From contig JAJYGO010000176.1 of NCBI GenBank assembly GCA_021785115.1, positions 1-13,421 of the forward strand: a stretch of 13,421 bases of DNA, read 5' to 3'. Both the position numbers and the translations under genes were made by a program. This stretch comes from Chloroflexota bacterium (GTDB lineage: Bacteria; Chloroflexota; Limnocylindria; Limnocylindrales; CSP1-4). How positions within the stretch are numbered: the stretch's first letter is position 1; each line of letters begins with the position of its first letter. Of this stretch, positions 1 to 6,929 are shown one piece after another. The notes beneath the pieces were generated by a model. That model saw only the letters and a list, made by a program, of their open reading frames with translations. It did no database searches and had not been told where the DNA came from.

Positions 1-598
1 GCGGGAGCGGCACCTCCACGCCCTTCGGGACGTACACGAACGACCCGCCCGACCAGACCGCGCTGTTGAGCGCGGCGAACTTGTTGTCCTCGGGCGGCAC
101 CACCGTGCCGAAGTATCGGCGGAAGATCTCCGGGTACTCCTGGAGCGCCTGGTCGGTGCCCATGAAGACCACGCCGAGCTTCGAGAGCTCCTCGCGCACC
201 GAGTGGTAGACCACCTCGGAGTCGTACTGCGCGCCCACGCCGGCGAGGAACTTGCGCTCGGCCTCCGGGATCCCCAGCTTCTCGAACGTCGCCTTGATCT
301 GCTCCGGGACGTCGTCCCAGGACTTCTCCTCGCGCTCGGAGGGCTTGCGGTAGTAGACGATCCGGTCGAAGTCGATCCGGGACAGGTCACCGCCCCAGTT
401 CGGCATCGGGCGCTTCACGAAGTGGTCGTAGGCGCGCAGCCTGAACTGCAGCATCCACTCCGGCTCGTTCTTGTAGCGGCTGATCTCCTCGACGGTCTCC
501 CGGGAGAGACCGCGCCGGGTCTCCGCGAGATAGACGATCTCGTCCTTGAAGTCGAACTTCGAGCGGTCGTTCGAGACCTGCTCGCGCAAGACGGTCAT
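1..598 (-). CDS. sufB: Fe-S cluster assembly protein SufB, N-terminal part (cut by left window edge)
   Basis: SufB is the scaffold subunit of the cytoplasmic SufBCD complex, which builds Fe-S clusters and passes them to target proteins. The frame is open from the ATG at 598 to the left edge, giving 199 residues of a protein usually about 470 long. Family features visible are an early [20 protein letters not shown] stretch, the [15 protein letters not shown] segment, a [17 protein letters not shown] segment, and the [14 protein letters not shown] strand that opens the beta-helix core. The start is supported by an AGGGAGA ribosome site just upstream and by the promoter at 730-758, which gives a leader of about 125 nt. 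The rest of a suf operon (sufD, sufS and others) would lie beyond the left edge. Identity rests on sequence recognition and is strong; the missing C-terminus cannot be assessed. Confidence 0.93.
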   Translation of the reverse strand, partial: MTVLREQVSNDRSKFDFKDEIVYLAETRRGLSRETVEEISRYKNEPEWMLQFRLRAYDHFVKRPMPNWGGDLSRIDFDRIVYYRKPSEREEKSWDDVPEQIKATFEKLGIPEAERKFLAGVGAQYDSEVVYHSVREELSKLGVVFMGTDQALQEYPEIFRRYFGTVVPPEDNKFAALNSAVWSGGSFVYVPKGVEVPLP

Positions 599-687
599 GC
601 GATCTCCCTGGCGCTGTGCCGGCGCCGACGGGTGAAGGTGCGGTGGTCGCGCGTGTCGGCGCGATGGGATTGCGGACCGGGGACGCG

Positions 688-707
688 CCGGCGGCTTGCG
701 CCGCCGG
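688..707 (-). promoter_or_regulatory. sufB leader hairpin with GNRA tetraloop
   Basis: On the minus strand this reads CCGGCGGC-GCAA-GCCGCCGG: a perfect 8-bp all-GC stem closed by a GCAA loop, which fits the stable GNRA tetraloop class. It would lie about 16-35 nt into the transcript from the predicted start near 723. No U-run follows it, so it is not a standard intrinsic terminator. It may stabilise the mRNA 5' end or be a regulatory element. The structure is seen directly; any function is inferred. Confidence 0.55.
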
Positions 708-724
708 TTGGCCCGTAATCCCGA

Positions 725-737
725 CCGATATTATCGG
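725..737. promoter_or_regulatory. 13-bp palindrome over the sufB -10 box (operator candidate)
   Basis: CCGATA-T-TATCGG is a perfect inverted repeat around a single central base, AT-rich in its core inside very GC-rich DNA. It completely covers the predicted -10 hexamer (730-735) of the sufB promoter, so a dimeric regulator bound here would block RNA polymerase. suf operons in many bacteria are controlled by Fe-S or iron sensors of the Rrf2 (IscR/RirA), SufR or Fur types. The sequence does not match a consensus I can assign with confidence, so the regulator is left open. Confidence 0.5.
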
Positions 738-758
738 AATTAGCCGGGCCGCCGTCAA
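730..758 (-). promoter_or_regulatory. sigma-70-type promoter of sufB
   Basis: On the minus strand the -35 box TTGACG (758-753) and the -10 box GATAAT (735-730) are separated by exactly 17 bp. Each box matches the housekeeping consensus at five of six positions. Transcription would start near 723, about 125 nt before the sufB ATG. This is by far the best promoter match I found in the window. Confidence 0.72.
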
Positions 759-768
759 CGGTCCGGCT
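742..768 (-). terminator. inverted repeat after eis: weak terminator or second operator
   Basis: Just after the eis stop codon the minus strand carries AGCCGGACC, a 9-nt loop, then GGCCCGGCT: eight of nine positions pair, with one A-C mismatch. Only a short TAATT follows rather than a U-run, so it is a weak intrinsic terminator at best. The loop and arms contain the sufB -35 box, so this element may instead be a protein-binding site. Confidence 0.3.
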
Positions 769-773
769 GATGT

Positions 774-1997
774 TCAGAACCAGGTGGAGCACCATGGCGC
801 CACCGGCGAGCGCAGCATGGCGTCCGCGGTCGCGAGCGCCCCGGGATCGAGCGCCTCCACGCGTCCGGCCTGCACGAGCGTGCGCAGCGAGACGCCGCCG
901 AGCGAGACCGCGCCGAGCGCCTGCGCGTCCAGCCGGAGCTGGGCGGGCGCCGTGGTCCGCCGGCAGGCGGCCCCATCCGGTCCGCCATCCAGCTCGAAGC
1001 GCCCCTCCGCGTACCCGAGCGGATCCGCGATCTCCAGCACCACGCGGCCGGGCGCGGTGTACCGCCGGGCGGCGAGCACGGCCTCCGGGTCCAGGACGCG
1101 GACCCACAGGAAGTCGCTGCGGTGGTGCTGCCGGACGACCCGCGCGTCCTCCAGCAGCCACGGCAGGGCCTCGTCGGGCGAGCGGTCCTCGGCCTTCACC
1201 GTGACGATCCAGTCCACCTCGCAGGCGTACCGCCACAGGCGCGCGTAAGCCTCGTCCGTGCAGGCGAGCAGCTCGTCCACGACCAGCGTGGAGGTCGACA
1301 CGCGGTCGGCCCAGGTCTCCTCCACGTGGTAGCGCAGCCACCCCTGCGGACGGCCCTCGGCATCGCGGTGCAGGACGTGGCGCGTCCCCTTCGCCGGCGG
1401 GTAGGGCGCCTCGACGATGCCGAGCGTCATGTCCCACCAGAGATCGTTGCGGGTGATCGACCCGACCTGGCTGCGGCGGACCCGCTCGTACAGCCCCGGC
1501 GCATGCTCGCGCACGACCGCGCCGTCCACGAGCTCCACGGAGCCGCTCCCCGGACGCACGAAGCGGGCGTTCCGGGCATCGATGCCGAGACGGACGTGGT
1601 CCGCTGCCCGGCCGAATCCGTAGCGGCCGTAGATGGGGTACTCGGAGGCGATCAGGATCGCCAGCGGCTCTCCCCGCTCGGCGGAGGCGGCGAGATCGGT
1701 CGTCATCATGCGCCGCAGCAGGCCCTGGCGGCGGTGGGTGGGAAGCACGGTGACGGCCGTGATCGCGGAGGCGGGCAGGACGCCGCCGCCGGGAAGCGTG
1801 AGCTCGGTCGCCCACGAGCGGAACGTCCCGCAGATGGCGTCGCGGTCGAACGCCGCCTGGCAGCGCGCGAGGTCGATGTACCGGCGACGGATCTCCGCCT
1901 GCCGCTCCGTGTCCCCCTCGGCGAAGAAGGGCACCTGGAGGGCGGCGAGCCAGGCGGCGAGCTCCGTGTCCTCGATGGTCCGGATGGTGATGGCCAT
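774..1997 (-). CDS. eis: Eis-family GNAT N-acetyltransferase
   Basis: The 407-residue product matches the length and layout of the Eis family (Mycobacterium enhanced intracellular survival protein), which uses acetyl-CoA to acetylate amines including aminoglycosides and protein lysines. The N-terminal GNAT domain holds the acetyl-CoA loop THRRQGLLRRMM (about residues 87-98) and the YGRYGFGRA segment (123-131), close to where Mycobacterium tuberculosis Eis has its catalytic tyrosine. A second GNAT-like region follows, and the C-terminal SCP-like domain ends in WCSTWF; a terminal Phe whose carboxylate acts in catalysis is characteristic of Eis. The ATG at 1997 fits the family N-terminus, but GGAG directly abuts it with no spacer, so a leaderless or differently started mRNA is possible. 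The frame stays open upstream, with an in-frame GTG at 2072. The natural substrate is unknown. Confidence 0.88.
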   Translation of the reverse strand: MAITIRTIEDTELAAWLAALQVPFFAEGDTERQAEIRRRYIDLARCQAAFDRDAICGTFRSWATELTLPGGGVLPASAITAVTVLPTHRRQGLLRRMMTTDLAASAERGEPLAILIASEYPIYGRYGFGRAADHVRLGIDARNARFVRPGSGSVELVDGAVVREHAPGLYERVRRSQVGSITRNDLWWDMTLGIVEAPYPPAKGTRHVLHRDAEGRPQGWLRYHVEETWADRVSTSTLVVDELLACTDEAYARLWRYACEVDWIVTVKAEDRSPDEALPWLLEDARVVRQHHRSDFLWVRVLDPEAVLAARRYTAPGRVVLEIADPLGYAEGRFELDGGPDGAACRRTTAPAQLRLDAQALGAVSLGGVSLRTLVQAGRVEALDPGALATADAMLRSPVAPWCSTWF

Positions 1998-2012
1998 CTC
2001 CGGATGGTACGG

Positions 2013-2057
2013 CGGGCCGTGCGGGCGGTGCGGGCCGGATGGGCCGGGCGGGCCGGT
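2013..2057. repeat. five imperfect 9-bp tandem units upstream of eis
   Basis: The plus strand reads CGGGCCGTG, CGGGCGGTG, CGGGCCGGA, TGGGCCGGG, CGGGCCGGT in perfect 9-bp register. The array lies in the 122-bp gap between the aminotransferase stop and the eis start. Read on the minus strand in the eis frame it gives a collagen-like G-P-x run (GPPGPSGPHRPHGPP). I see no promoter in this gap. Confidence 0.6.
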
Positions 2058-2119
2058 GCGGGATCGTGGCACGCGCGGACAGCCGTGGCGTCGTGCGCGG
2101 GGGCGGACCTCAGGCGGGA

Positions 2120-3355
2120 CTACCGCGCGGCCAGCACGGCGCGGAGGGCGGCCGCAAGCGCCTCGTACTGCTCGATCCGGTTGTAGCGCTGCGCCGAGAC
2201 GCGCACGTACAGGTCGCCGGGCGTGCCGGCCGCTGGCTGGCCGGACGCGATCAGCCACGGCGGCGGCCACGCGATGACCGGCGCCTCGAAGCCCCGGTCT
2301 CGGAGCGCGTCGTGGAGCGACTCGGCCGCGGTGGCACCCCCGTCGACCCACGAGGTGCCGGGAAGCCGCACCGACGCCATGGCCCCGATCATCGATGCCG
2401 GCGCGGCGCGCTCGACGCCGAGCGCCTCCGCCAGGAGGTCCCGCGCCTCCAGCGCGAGCCGCCGGTTGGCGGCCATCACGCCGGGCCAGCCACCCGGATC
2501 CGCTCCCGACAGGCTGCGCAGCGCGTCCGGGACGCAGAGCCACGCGGTCGGGTCGTCGGTCCCCGTCCAGTCGAATTCCAGCCGGAAGCGGCTCGCATCC
2601 GTGCGCGTCGAGTTGGCGCCGTGCGAGATGGCCAGCGGCCGCACGAGTGCCTGGCGGTCACGCCGCACGTGCAGGAACGCCGACCCCTTGGGCGCGCAGC
2701 ACCACTTGTGGCAGTTGCCCGTGTAATACGCTGCGCCCAGCGCGTCCAGGTCGAGGGGAACCATGCCGGGACCGTGCGCCCCGTCCACCAGGGCATCCAC
2801 GCCCAGCCGGGCGAGCTCCCGCACGAGATCCTCGATAGGGAGCACCAGCGCCGTGGGGCTCGTCACGTGGTCGAGGAGCGCAAGCCGGGTGCGGGCGGTC
2901 ACGGCCTGCAGCAGCGCCTCCACCGCCTGGACGGGATCCTCGAGCGGGAACGGGATCCGGGCGACCACCACCCGAGCTCCGCTCGCCGCGGCCGCGAACC
3001 GGAGCGCATTGACGCTCGCGTTGTAGGCGTGGTCGGTGACCAGCAGTTCATCGCCCGGGGCGAAGTGCAGGGAGCGGAGCACGGTGTTGACCCCGGCCGT
3101 GGCGTTGGCCACGAACGCGATGTCGTCGGGGACCGCGCCCACGAACCCGGCCAGCTCCGTCCTCGCCCCGGCGAGCAGCCCCTCGAGGTCCCGGGCCAGG
3201 AACCGGACCGGCTCGGCCTCCATGCGTTCGCGCCAGCGCGCCTGCGCCTCCAGCACCGCGACCGGGCAGGCCCCGAAGGACCCGTGGTTCAGGAAGGCGA
3301 CCGATGGGTCGAGCCCCCAGGCGAGCCCGGCGCCGAGCACGCGTGTCACCGCCAT
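2120..3355 (-). CDS. class V PLP-dependent aminotransferase, isopenicillin-N epimerase (CefD)-like
   Basis: This 411-residue cytoplasmic enzyme has the fold-type I features of the class V aminotransferase family. NHGSFG near residue 23 is the typical start of CefD-like members. NATAGVN (about 84-90) is the cofactor-phosphate region, DGAHGPG (191-197) holds the Asp that contacts the PLP ring nitrogen, and [13 protein letters not shown] carries the probable PLP-binding Lys217. The family includes isopenicillin-N epimerases, cysteine desulfurase-like enzymes and the ergothioneine C-S lyase EgtE. No beta-lactam or ergothioneine genes are nearby, so the substrate cannot be named. The ATG at 3355 has an AGAGGT ribosome site about 4 nt upstream. 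The gene lies 122 bp ahead of eis in the same direction and may share its transcript. It diverges from the esterase gene across a 107-bp gap. Confidence 0.87.
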   Translation of the reverse strand: MAVTRVLGAGLAWGLDPSVAFLNHGSFGACPVAVLEAQARWRERMEAEPVRFLARDLEGLLAGARTELAGFVGAVPDDIAFVANATAGVNTVLRSLHFAPGDELLVTDHAYNASVNALRFAAAASGARVVVARIPFPLEDPVQAVEALLQAVTARTRLALLDHVTSPTALVLPIEDLVRELARLGVDALVDGAHGPGMVPLDLDALGAAYYTGNCHKWCCAPKGSAFLHVRRDRQALVRPLAISHGANSTRTDASRFRLEFDWTGTDDPTAWLCVPDALRSLSGADPGGWPGVMAANRRLALEARDLLAEALGVERAAPASMIGAMASVRLPGTSWVDGGATAAESLHDALRDRGFEAPVIAWPPPWLIASGQPAAGTPGDLYVRVSAQRYNRIEQYEALAAALRAVLAAR

Positions 3356-3408
3356 TACACCTCTGCACTGAACGCTGTCTGAATGCCTGCGACGGGGCCC
3401 CCGGACCT

Positions 3409-3428
3409 TAACGAAACGTAACGGTTTG
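3409..3428. promoter_or_regulatory. TAACG direct repeat in the divergent promoter gap
   Basis: TAACG occurs at 3409-3413 and again at 3419-3423, exactly 10 bp apart and so on the same DNA face, within TTAACGAAACGTAACGGTTTG. It is an AT-rich island in GC-rich DNA, placed between the divergent aminotransferase and esterase genes. Tandem half-sites one helical turn apart are typical of OmpR/PhoB-family regulators. The regulator is not known. Confidence 0.4.
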
Positions 3429-3432
3429 TGGG

Positions 3433-3461
3433 TTGAGGCGACACGGCCGCCGACCTTGAAT
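3433..3461 (+). promoter_or_regulatory. possible promoter of the esterase/MprF-like unit
   Basis: TTGAGG (3433-3438) and TTGAAT (3456-3461) are 17 bp apart, each matching four of six consensus positions. If real, transcription begins near 3468, inside the longest reading frame. The esterase would then start at the ATG at 3508 rather than at 3463. This is a weak match. Confidence 0.3.
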
Positions 3462-3462
3462 C

Positions 3463-5220
3463 ATGCGGCGTTTCGAGTGGCCGCACCGGGAGTCGTACAC
3501 GACCTTCATGATCGATGCCGCGGATCCTGCCGGCACGCCGGCACACCTGCCCGCCGGGGCATCGGTCGCGCGTGCGACCTTCCTCCGCCGGGCGTGGCGG
3601 CCAGCCACCGGTCTTCTGGTGGGCGTCGCGCTGGTGGGGATCCTGGGAGCGTCCGGCGCCATCGCGGGCTCCAGCGCGGCGCTCGAGGAGATGGGCTTCG
3701 ACCCGGATCGCGCCCAGCTGATCACCGGGCTCACCGTCGGCGGGCTCGGGGCGGCTCTTGGCGCGCTGGTGACCGGGCGCCGGCCGGCCCCGGTGGCGGC
3801 GGCCTGTGTCGGGCTCGCCGCGGTCTTCGGCCCCGCCTTCATCTCCGAGACGGCGAGCGCCCTCGCGACGACGGGACCGGACGGGTTCCGGCCGCTGGGC
3901 TGGGTGGCGACCGCGGTGACGCTGGTCGCGGCCGCCCTGGCCGTCGGGTGGGCCATGGCCACGCTCGCGGTCGAGATACGTGGCTGGCTCCTCCGGGGAT
4001 GGGCGCTGGCCGGCGCCGTCCGCAGCGGCGCCCCGGTGGACCGGCGCCGACTGCTCCGGACGCTGGCCCCCATCCTGGCGCTCGCGATCGTCGCCGGCGC
4101 CCTCCCGACCTTCGGCGACATGATCAACTACACGCCGGACGTGGCCATGACCGGTGGCGGACTCTCGCAGGCGCAGCCCCTGGTGGGGGGCACCGCGGGC
4201 GCCGGGGGCTCCGCGGCAAGCGGCGCGACGACCCCGGGCGGCGGCGGGAGCGCGGCCGGCGCGGCGGGCGGGGCAGGTACCACGGGCGGAACGGCCAGCG
4301 GCAGCGGCGCGCAGGGTGGCGCGACCGGGGCCGGGGGCGCCGTGGAAACGGGCGGGATCACCCCGGGAGCGATCGCCGGCACCCAGCCGTGGCAGGCTGC
4401 GATCCCGACCGGGCAGGGCCGCGTCGTGAGCTTCACCCTGCCGTCGCCGTGGACCGGCGCCCGCCGGTCCACCTCCACCGTCTGGCTCTACCTGCCCCCC
4501 GGGTACGACCGCGGCACGCAGCGCTATCCGGTCATCTACACGGTGCCGTGGGATCTGACCCACTGGGCGATGGGGATCCATGTCCAGGCGCTGCTCGACC
4601 AGGCCATCACGGGCGGCACGCTGCCGTCCAGCATCGTCGCCTTCGTCGATCTCTCCGGCGGCCCCTTCCCCAACAGCGAGTGCGCCAATTCCTGGGACGG
4701 CCGCGAGCATGCCGACACCTACGTCTCCTCCACCGTCGTCCGCTACCTCGACGCGCACTACCGGACCATCGCCGATCCGCGGGCGCGCACGATCCTGGGC
4801 TTCTCCCAGGGCGGTTTCTGCGCCGCGAACCTGCTGATGCGGCATCCCGACGTCTTCCGGCAGGCAGTGATCTTCTCCGGCTACTTCGAGGCGGGGTTGA
4901 GCAGCGGCGAGACGGTGAACGCCTGGATGCCCTGGGGGCACGTCCCCGCCGTTGTGGCCGCCAACTCGCCGATGCAGACCGCACCCACGCTCGCCCCGGC
5001 GATCCGCAGCCAGCTCTTCGTGGTGCTCTCGTCGCAGCCGGACCTGGGCGTCTTCGGCTCCCAGGCCAGCCAGTTCGCGACCGTGCTGACCCGGGCGGGG
5101 TACCCCACGGACTTCCTGTGGAACCAGCTGGGCCACGCGTGGAAGGAAGTGCGGCTGGAGTTCGTCCCCGCGCTCTGGGCCGTCGCAGAGCGTGAGGTAC
5201 TGACGGGGGTGCTGCGATGA
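3463..5220 (+). CDS. membrane-anchored alpha/beta-hydrolase esterase (esterase D/antigen 85-like)
   Basis: The 585-residue product has three parts. The N-terminal part carries about five hydrophobic segments (roughly residues 48-69, 85-104, 109-127, 145-170, 200-217). Residues about 241-293 form an extreme Gly/Ala/Ser/Thr linker. Residues about 310-585 form a PF00756-type esterase domain. The likely catalytic triad is Ser448 in the nucleophile elbow GFSQGG, His558 in LGHAW, and an acid such as Asp527. YLPPGYDRG and the RYPVIY strand are typical of the family. The hydrolase domain is probably outside the membrane, held away by the linker. The gene overlaps the next by 4 bp (ATGA), so the two are probably translationally coupled. 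The ATG at 3463 lacks a ribosome site; the in-frame ATG at 3508 has GGGAG 15 nt upstream and fits the weak promoter better. The substrate is unproven; the context suggests an aminoacylated lipid. Confidence 0.85.
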   Translation: MRRFEWPHRESYTTFMIDAADPAGTPAHLPAGASVARATFLRRAWRPATGLLVGVALVGILGASGAIAGSSAALEEMGFDPDRAQLITGLTVGGLGAALGALVTGRRPAPVAAACVGLAAVFGPAFISETASALATTGPDGFRPLGWVATAVTLVAAALAVGWAMATLAVEIRGWLLRGWALAGAVRSGAPVDRRRLLRTLAPILALAIVAGALPTFGDMINYTPDVAMTGGGLSQAQPLVGGTAGAGGSAASGATTPGGGGSAAGAAGGAGTTGGTASGSGAQGGATGAGGAVETGGITPGAIAGTQPWQAAIPTGQGRVVSFTLPSPWTGARRSTSTVWLYLPPGYDRGTQRYPVIYTVPWDLTHWAMGIHVQALLDQAITGGTLPSSIVAFVDLSGGPFPNSECANSWDGREHADTYVSSTVVRYLDAHYRTIADPRARTILGFSQGGFCAANLLMRHPDVFRQAVIFSGYFEAGLSSGETVNAWMPWGHVPAVVAANSPMQTAPTLAPAIRSQLFVVLSSQPDLGVFGSQASQFATVLTRAGYPTDFLWNQLGHAWKEVRLEFVPALWAVAEREVLTGVLR

Positions 5221-6929
5221 ACGGGGCGGCCGGACGGGCGGTGGCCCTCCTGCCGCGGCTCGTCGTGGCGGTCGGCACCTTCGTGGCGCTCTCGGACGCG
5301 TTCGCCTTCGGCCAGGCGAGCCTCGCGAGCGTGCAGCAGCTCCTCCCGTTCGACACGCCGAGCGCGGACCGGGCCATCGCCGCACTCAGTGCCGCCGGCC
5401 TGGCCGCGCTGACCGTCGGCCTCTTCCGCGGCAAGCGGCTCGCCTGGTGGCTGGCGGTCCTCGTCTTCGCCGCGGGCGTGCCGGTCCAGCTGCTCGCCCT
5501 GGGACACACCGCGGGGGGCGTCGTGGCGGCGATCGCGCTGGCGCTCCTCACGCTCGATCGCCGGCGCTACGGGGTCCGCTCCGCGCGGACCTGGAGCTGG
5601 ACCGCATGGGGCCTGCTGCTCGCGGGCGGTGCCATCGCCACGCTGGAGACGGTCCTGCTGGTGATCCGCGATCCGACCGATTCGCTGCCGGCCGATCTCC
5701 CCGACCTGGCCGGCACCCTCAGCCGTTGGCTCGCCTTCGGGGACCTCGGCGGGCCGCCGTCCGGGCCGCGCACCGCCCTCATCCTGGTCCTGGCGATTGC
5801 CGCGCGGCTCTCCGTCGCGCTCGCCCTCATCGCCATGCTCCGTCCGGTGGGAGAGGACGCATCCGATCCCGCGCTCCCGGACCGGGTCCGCGACGTCGCC
5901 GCCCGGTACGGCCGCGGGGCGCTCCTCCCGTTCCAGCTGGCGGCGGACAAGCGCTGGTTCAGCCCGCCCGACGCCGAGGGCTTCGTCGCCTACGGCCGGG
6001 ACGGCCGAGTGGCGGTCGCCGTCGGTGACCCCGTGGGGAGCGACACCTGGCGCTGGCACGTCTTCGCGGAGTTCGTCGATGCCTGCCGCCGCCACGACTG
6101 GGTGCCGGTGGTCTACCAGGCCGCGGAGGAGAGCCTCGCGGAGCTGCAGCGCCTCGGGTTCCAGGCCTCGCCGATCGGGAGGGAGGCGATCGTGGACCTC
6201 GCGGCGTTCGGCCTCTCCGGTTCACAGCGGGCGAACCTGCGTCACACGATCACCCGGGCGCGCCGCGGCGGCGTCAGCGTCGCGTGGTACCCGGACGGAC
6301 TGGGCAGCGACGCAGACCGGCTGGGGCCGGCGCTCGTCGCGGTGGACGCGGCATGGCGGGCGGAGACGGGCCCCACCCAGATGGGCTTCACCATCAGCCG
6401 GTTCTCGCTCGAGGCTCTGCGCCGCATGCCCGTCGCGGTCGCGCTGGGGGCGGACGGCGGACCGACGGCGTTCGTCACCTTCCGCCCCACCGGTGCCGAC
6501 CGCGGCTACGTGCTGGACCTGATCCGGCGTGCGCCGGGCGGCGTGCCGGGGGCGGTCGAGTACTGCCTGGCCCAGGCGGCGGAGCGGTTCCGGGACGCGG
6601 GCGCCGTGTCGCTCTCGCTCGGCCTGGCGCCCCTGAGCGGGCTCGACCCGGCCGGTCTTCGCGTCGAGGAGCGCGCGCTGGCCGCCGTCGCCCGGCTGGT
6701 GCGCCCCTTCTACGACGTGGAGGGGCTCGCCTTCTTCAAGAACAAGTTCGCCCCGCGCTGGGAGACCCGGTACGTGGCAGTGCCGTCACGCGTCCACCTG
6801 GTGGGGCTGGCGCTCGCCCTGGCGCGGCTCCACGTCGGGAGCCTCCACCGCGCGGCCGCGCGGACGGCCGCCGACCTGGCACGCACGCAGGTGGCGTGGG
6901 CTTCCCGCCGGCGTCACGCCGCAGGCTGA
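5217..6929 (+). CDS. short MprF-like aminoacyl-lipid synthase (DUF2156 domain) with N-terminal membrane segments
   Basis: MprF-type enzymes move an amino acid from aminoacyl-tRNA to phosphatidylglycerol or related lipids on the inner leaflet, changing surface charge. The 570-residue product has hydrophobic segments at about 10-30, 55-70, 76-95, 98-113, 128-151 and 186-208. A C-terminal GNAT-like catalytic domain follows (about 225-525). Family marks are VGDPVG (269-274), the LRHTITRARRGG helix (341-352) and the closing motif FKNKFAPRWETRY (507-519). Full MprF has about 14 membrane segments and roughly 840 residues, so most of the flippase part is absent here. The start overlaps the esterase stop by 4 bp. 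The amino acid and lipid substrates cannot be read from the sequence. The family call is firm; lysine specificity is not shown. Confidence 0.86.
   Translation: MNGAAGRAVALLPRLVVAVGTFVALSDAFAFGQASLASVQQLLPFDTPSADRAIAALSAAGLAALTVGLFRGKRLAWWLAVLVFAAGVPVQLLALGHTAGGVVAAIALALLTLDRRRYGVRSARTWSWTAWGLLLAGGAIATLETVLLVIRDPTDSLPADLPDLAGTLSRWLAFGDLGGPPSGPRTALILVLAIAARLSVALALIAMLRPVGEDASDPALPDRVRDVAARYGRGALLPFQLAADKRWFSPPDAEGFVAYGRDGRVAVAVGDPVGSDTWRWHVFAEFVDACRRHDWVPVVYQAAEESLAELQRLGFQASPIGREAIVDLAAFGLSGSQRANLRHTITRARRGGVSVAWYPDGLGSDADRLGPALVAVDAAWRAETGPTQMGFTISRFSLEALRRMPVAVALGADGGPTAFVTFRPTGADRGYVLDLIRRAPGGVPGAVEYCLAQAAERFRDAGAVSLSLGLAPLSGLDPAGLRVEERALAAVARLVRPFYDVEGLAFFKNKFAPRWETRYVAVPSRVHLVGLALALARLHVGSLHRAAARTAADLARTQVAWASRRRHAAG

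Noticed and set aside
1998..2543. N-terminal extension of Eis by about 180 residues (same frame open to 2543)
   Set aside because: Beyond the short gap it overlaps the aminotransferase in another frame, with low-complexity Arg/Gly/Ala/Pro sequence. The family N-terminus fits 1997. Only the part to 2072 is kept as a question.
2039..3382. 447-codon plus-strand frame opposite the aminotransferase
   Set aside because: It is a shadow of the minus-strand class V aminotransferase, whose cofactor motifs and ribosome site are clear.
3355..5385. Very long minus-strand open frame (676 codons) opposite the esterase gene
   Set aside because: It is an Arg/Gly/Pro-rich shadow of the plus-strand esterase frame, without any recognisable domain; long antisense frames are expected at this GC content.
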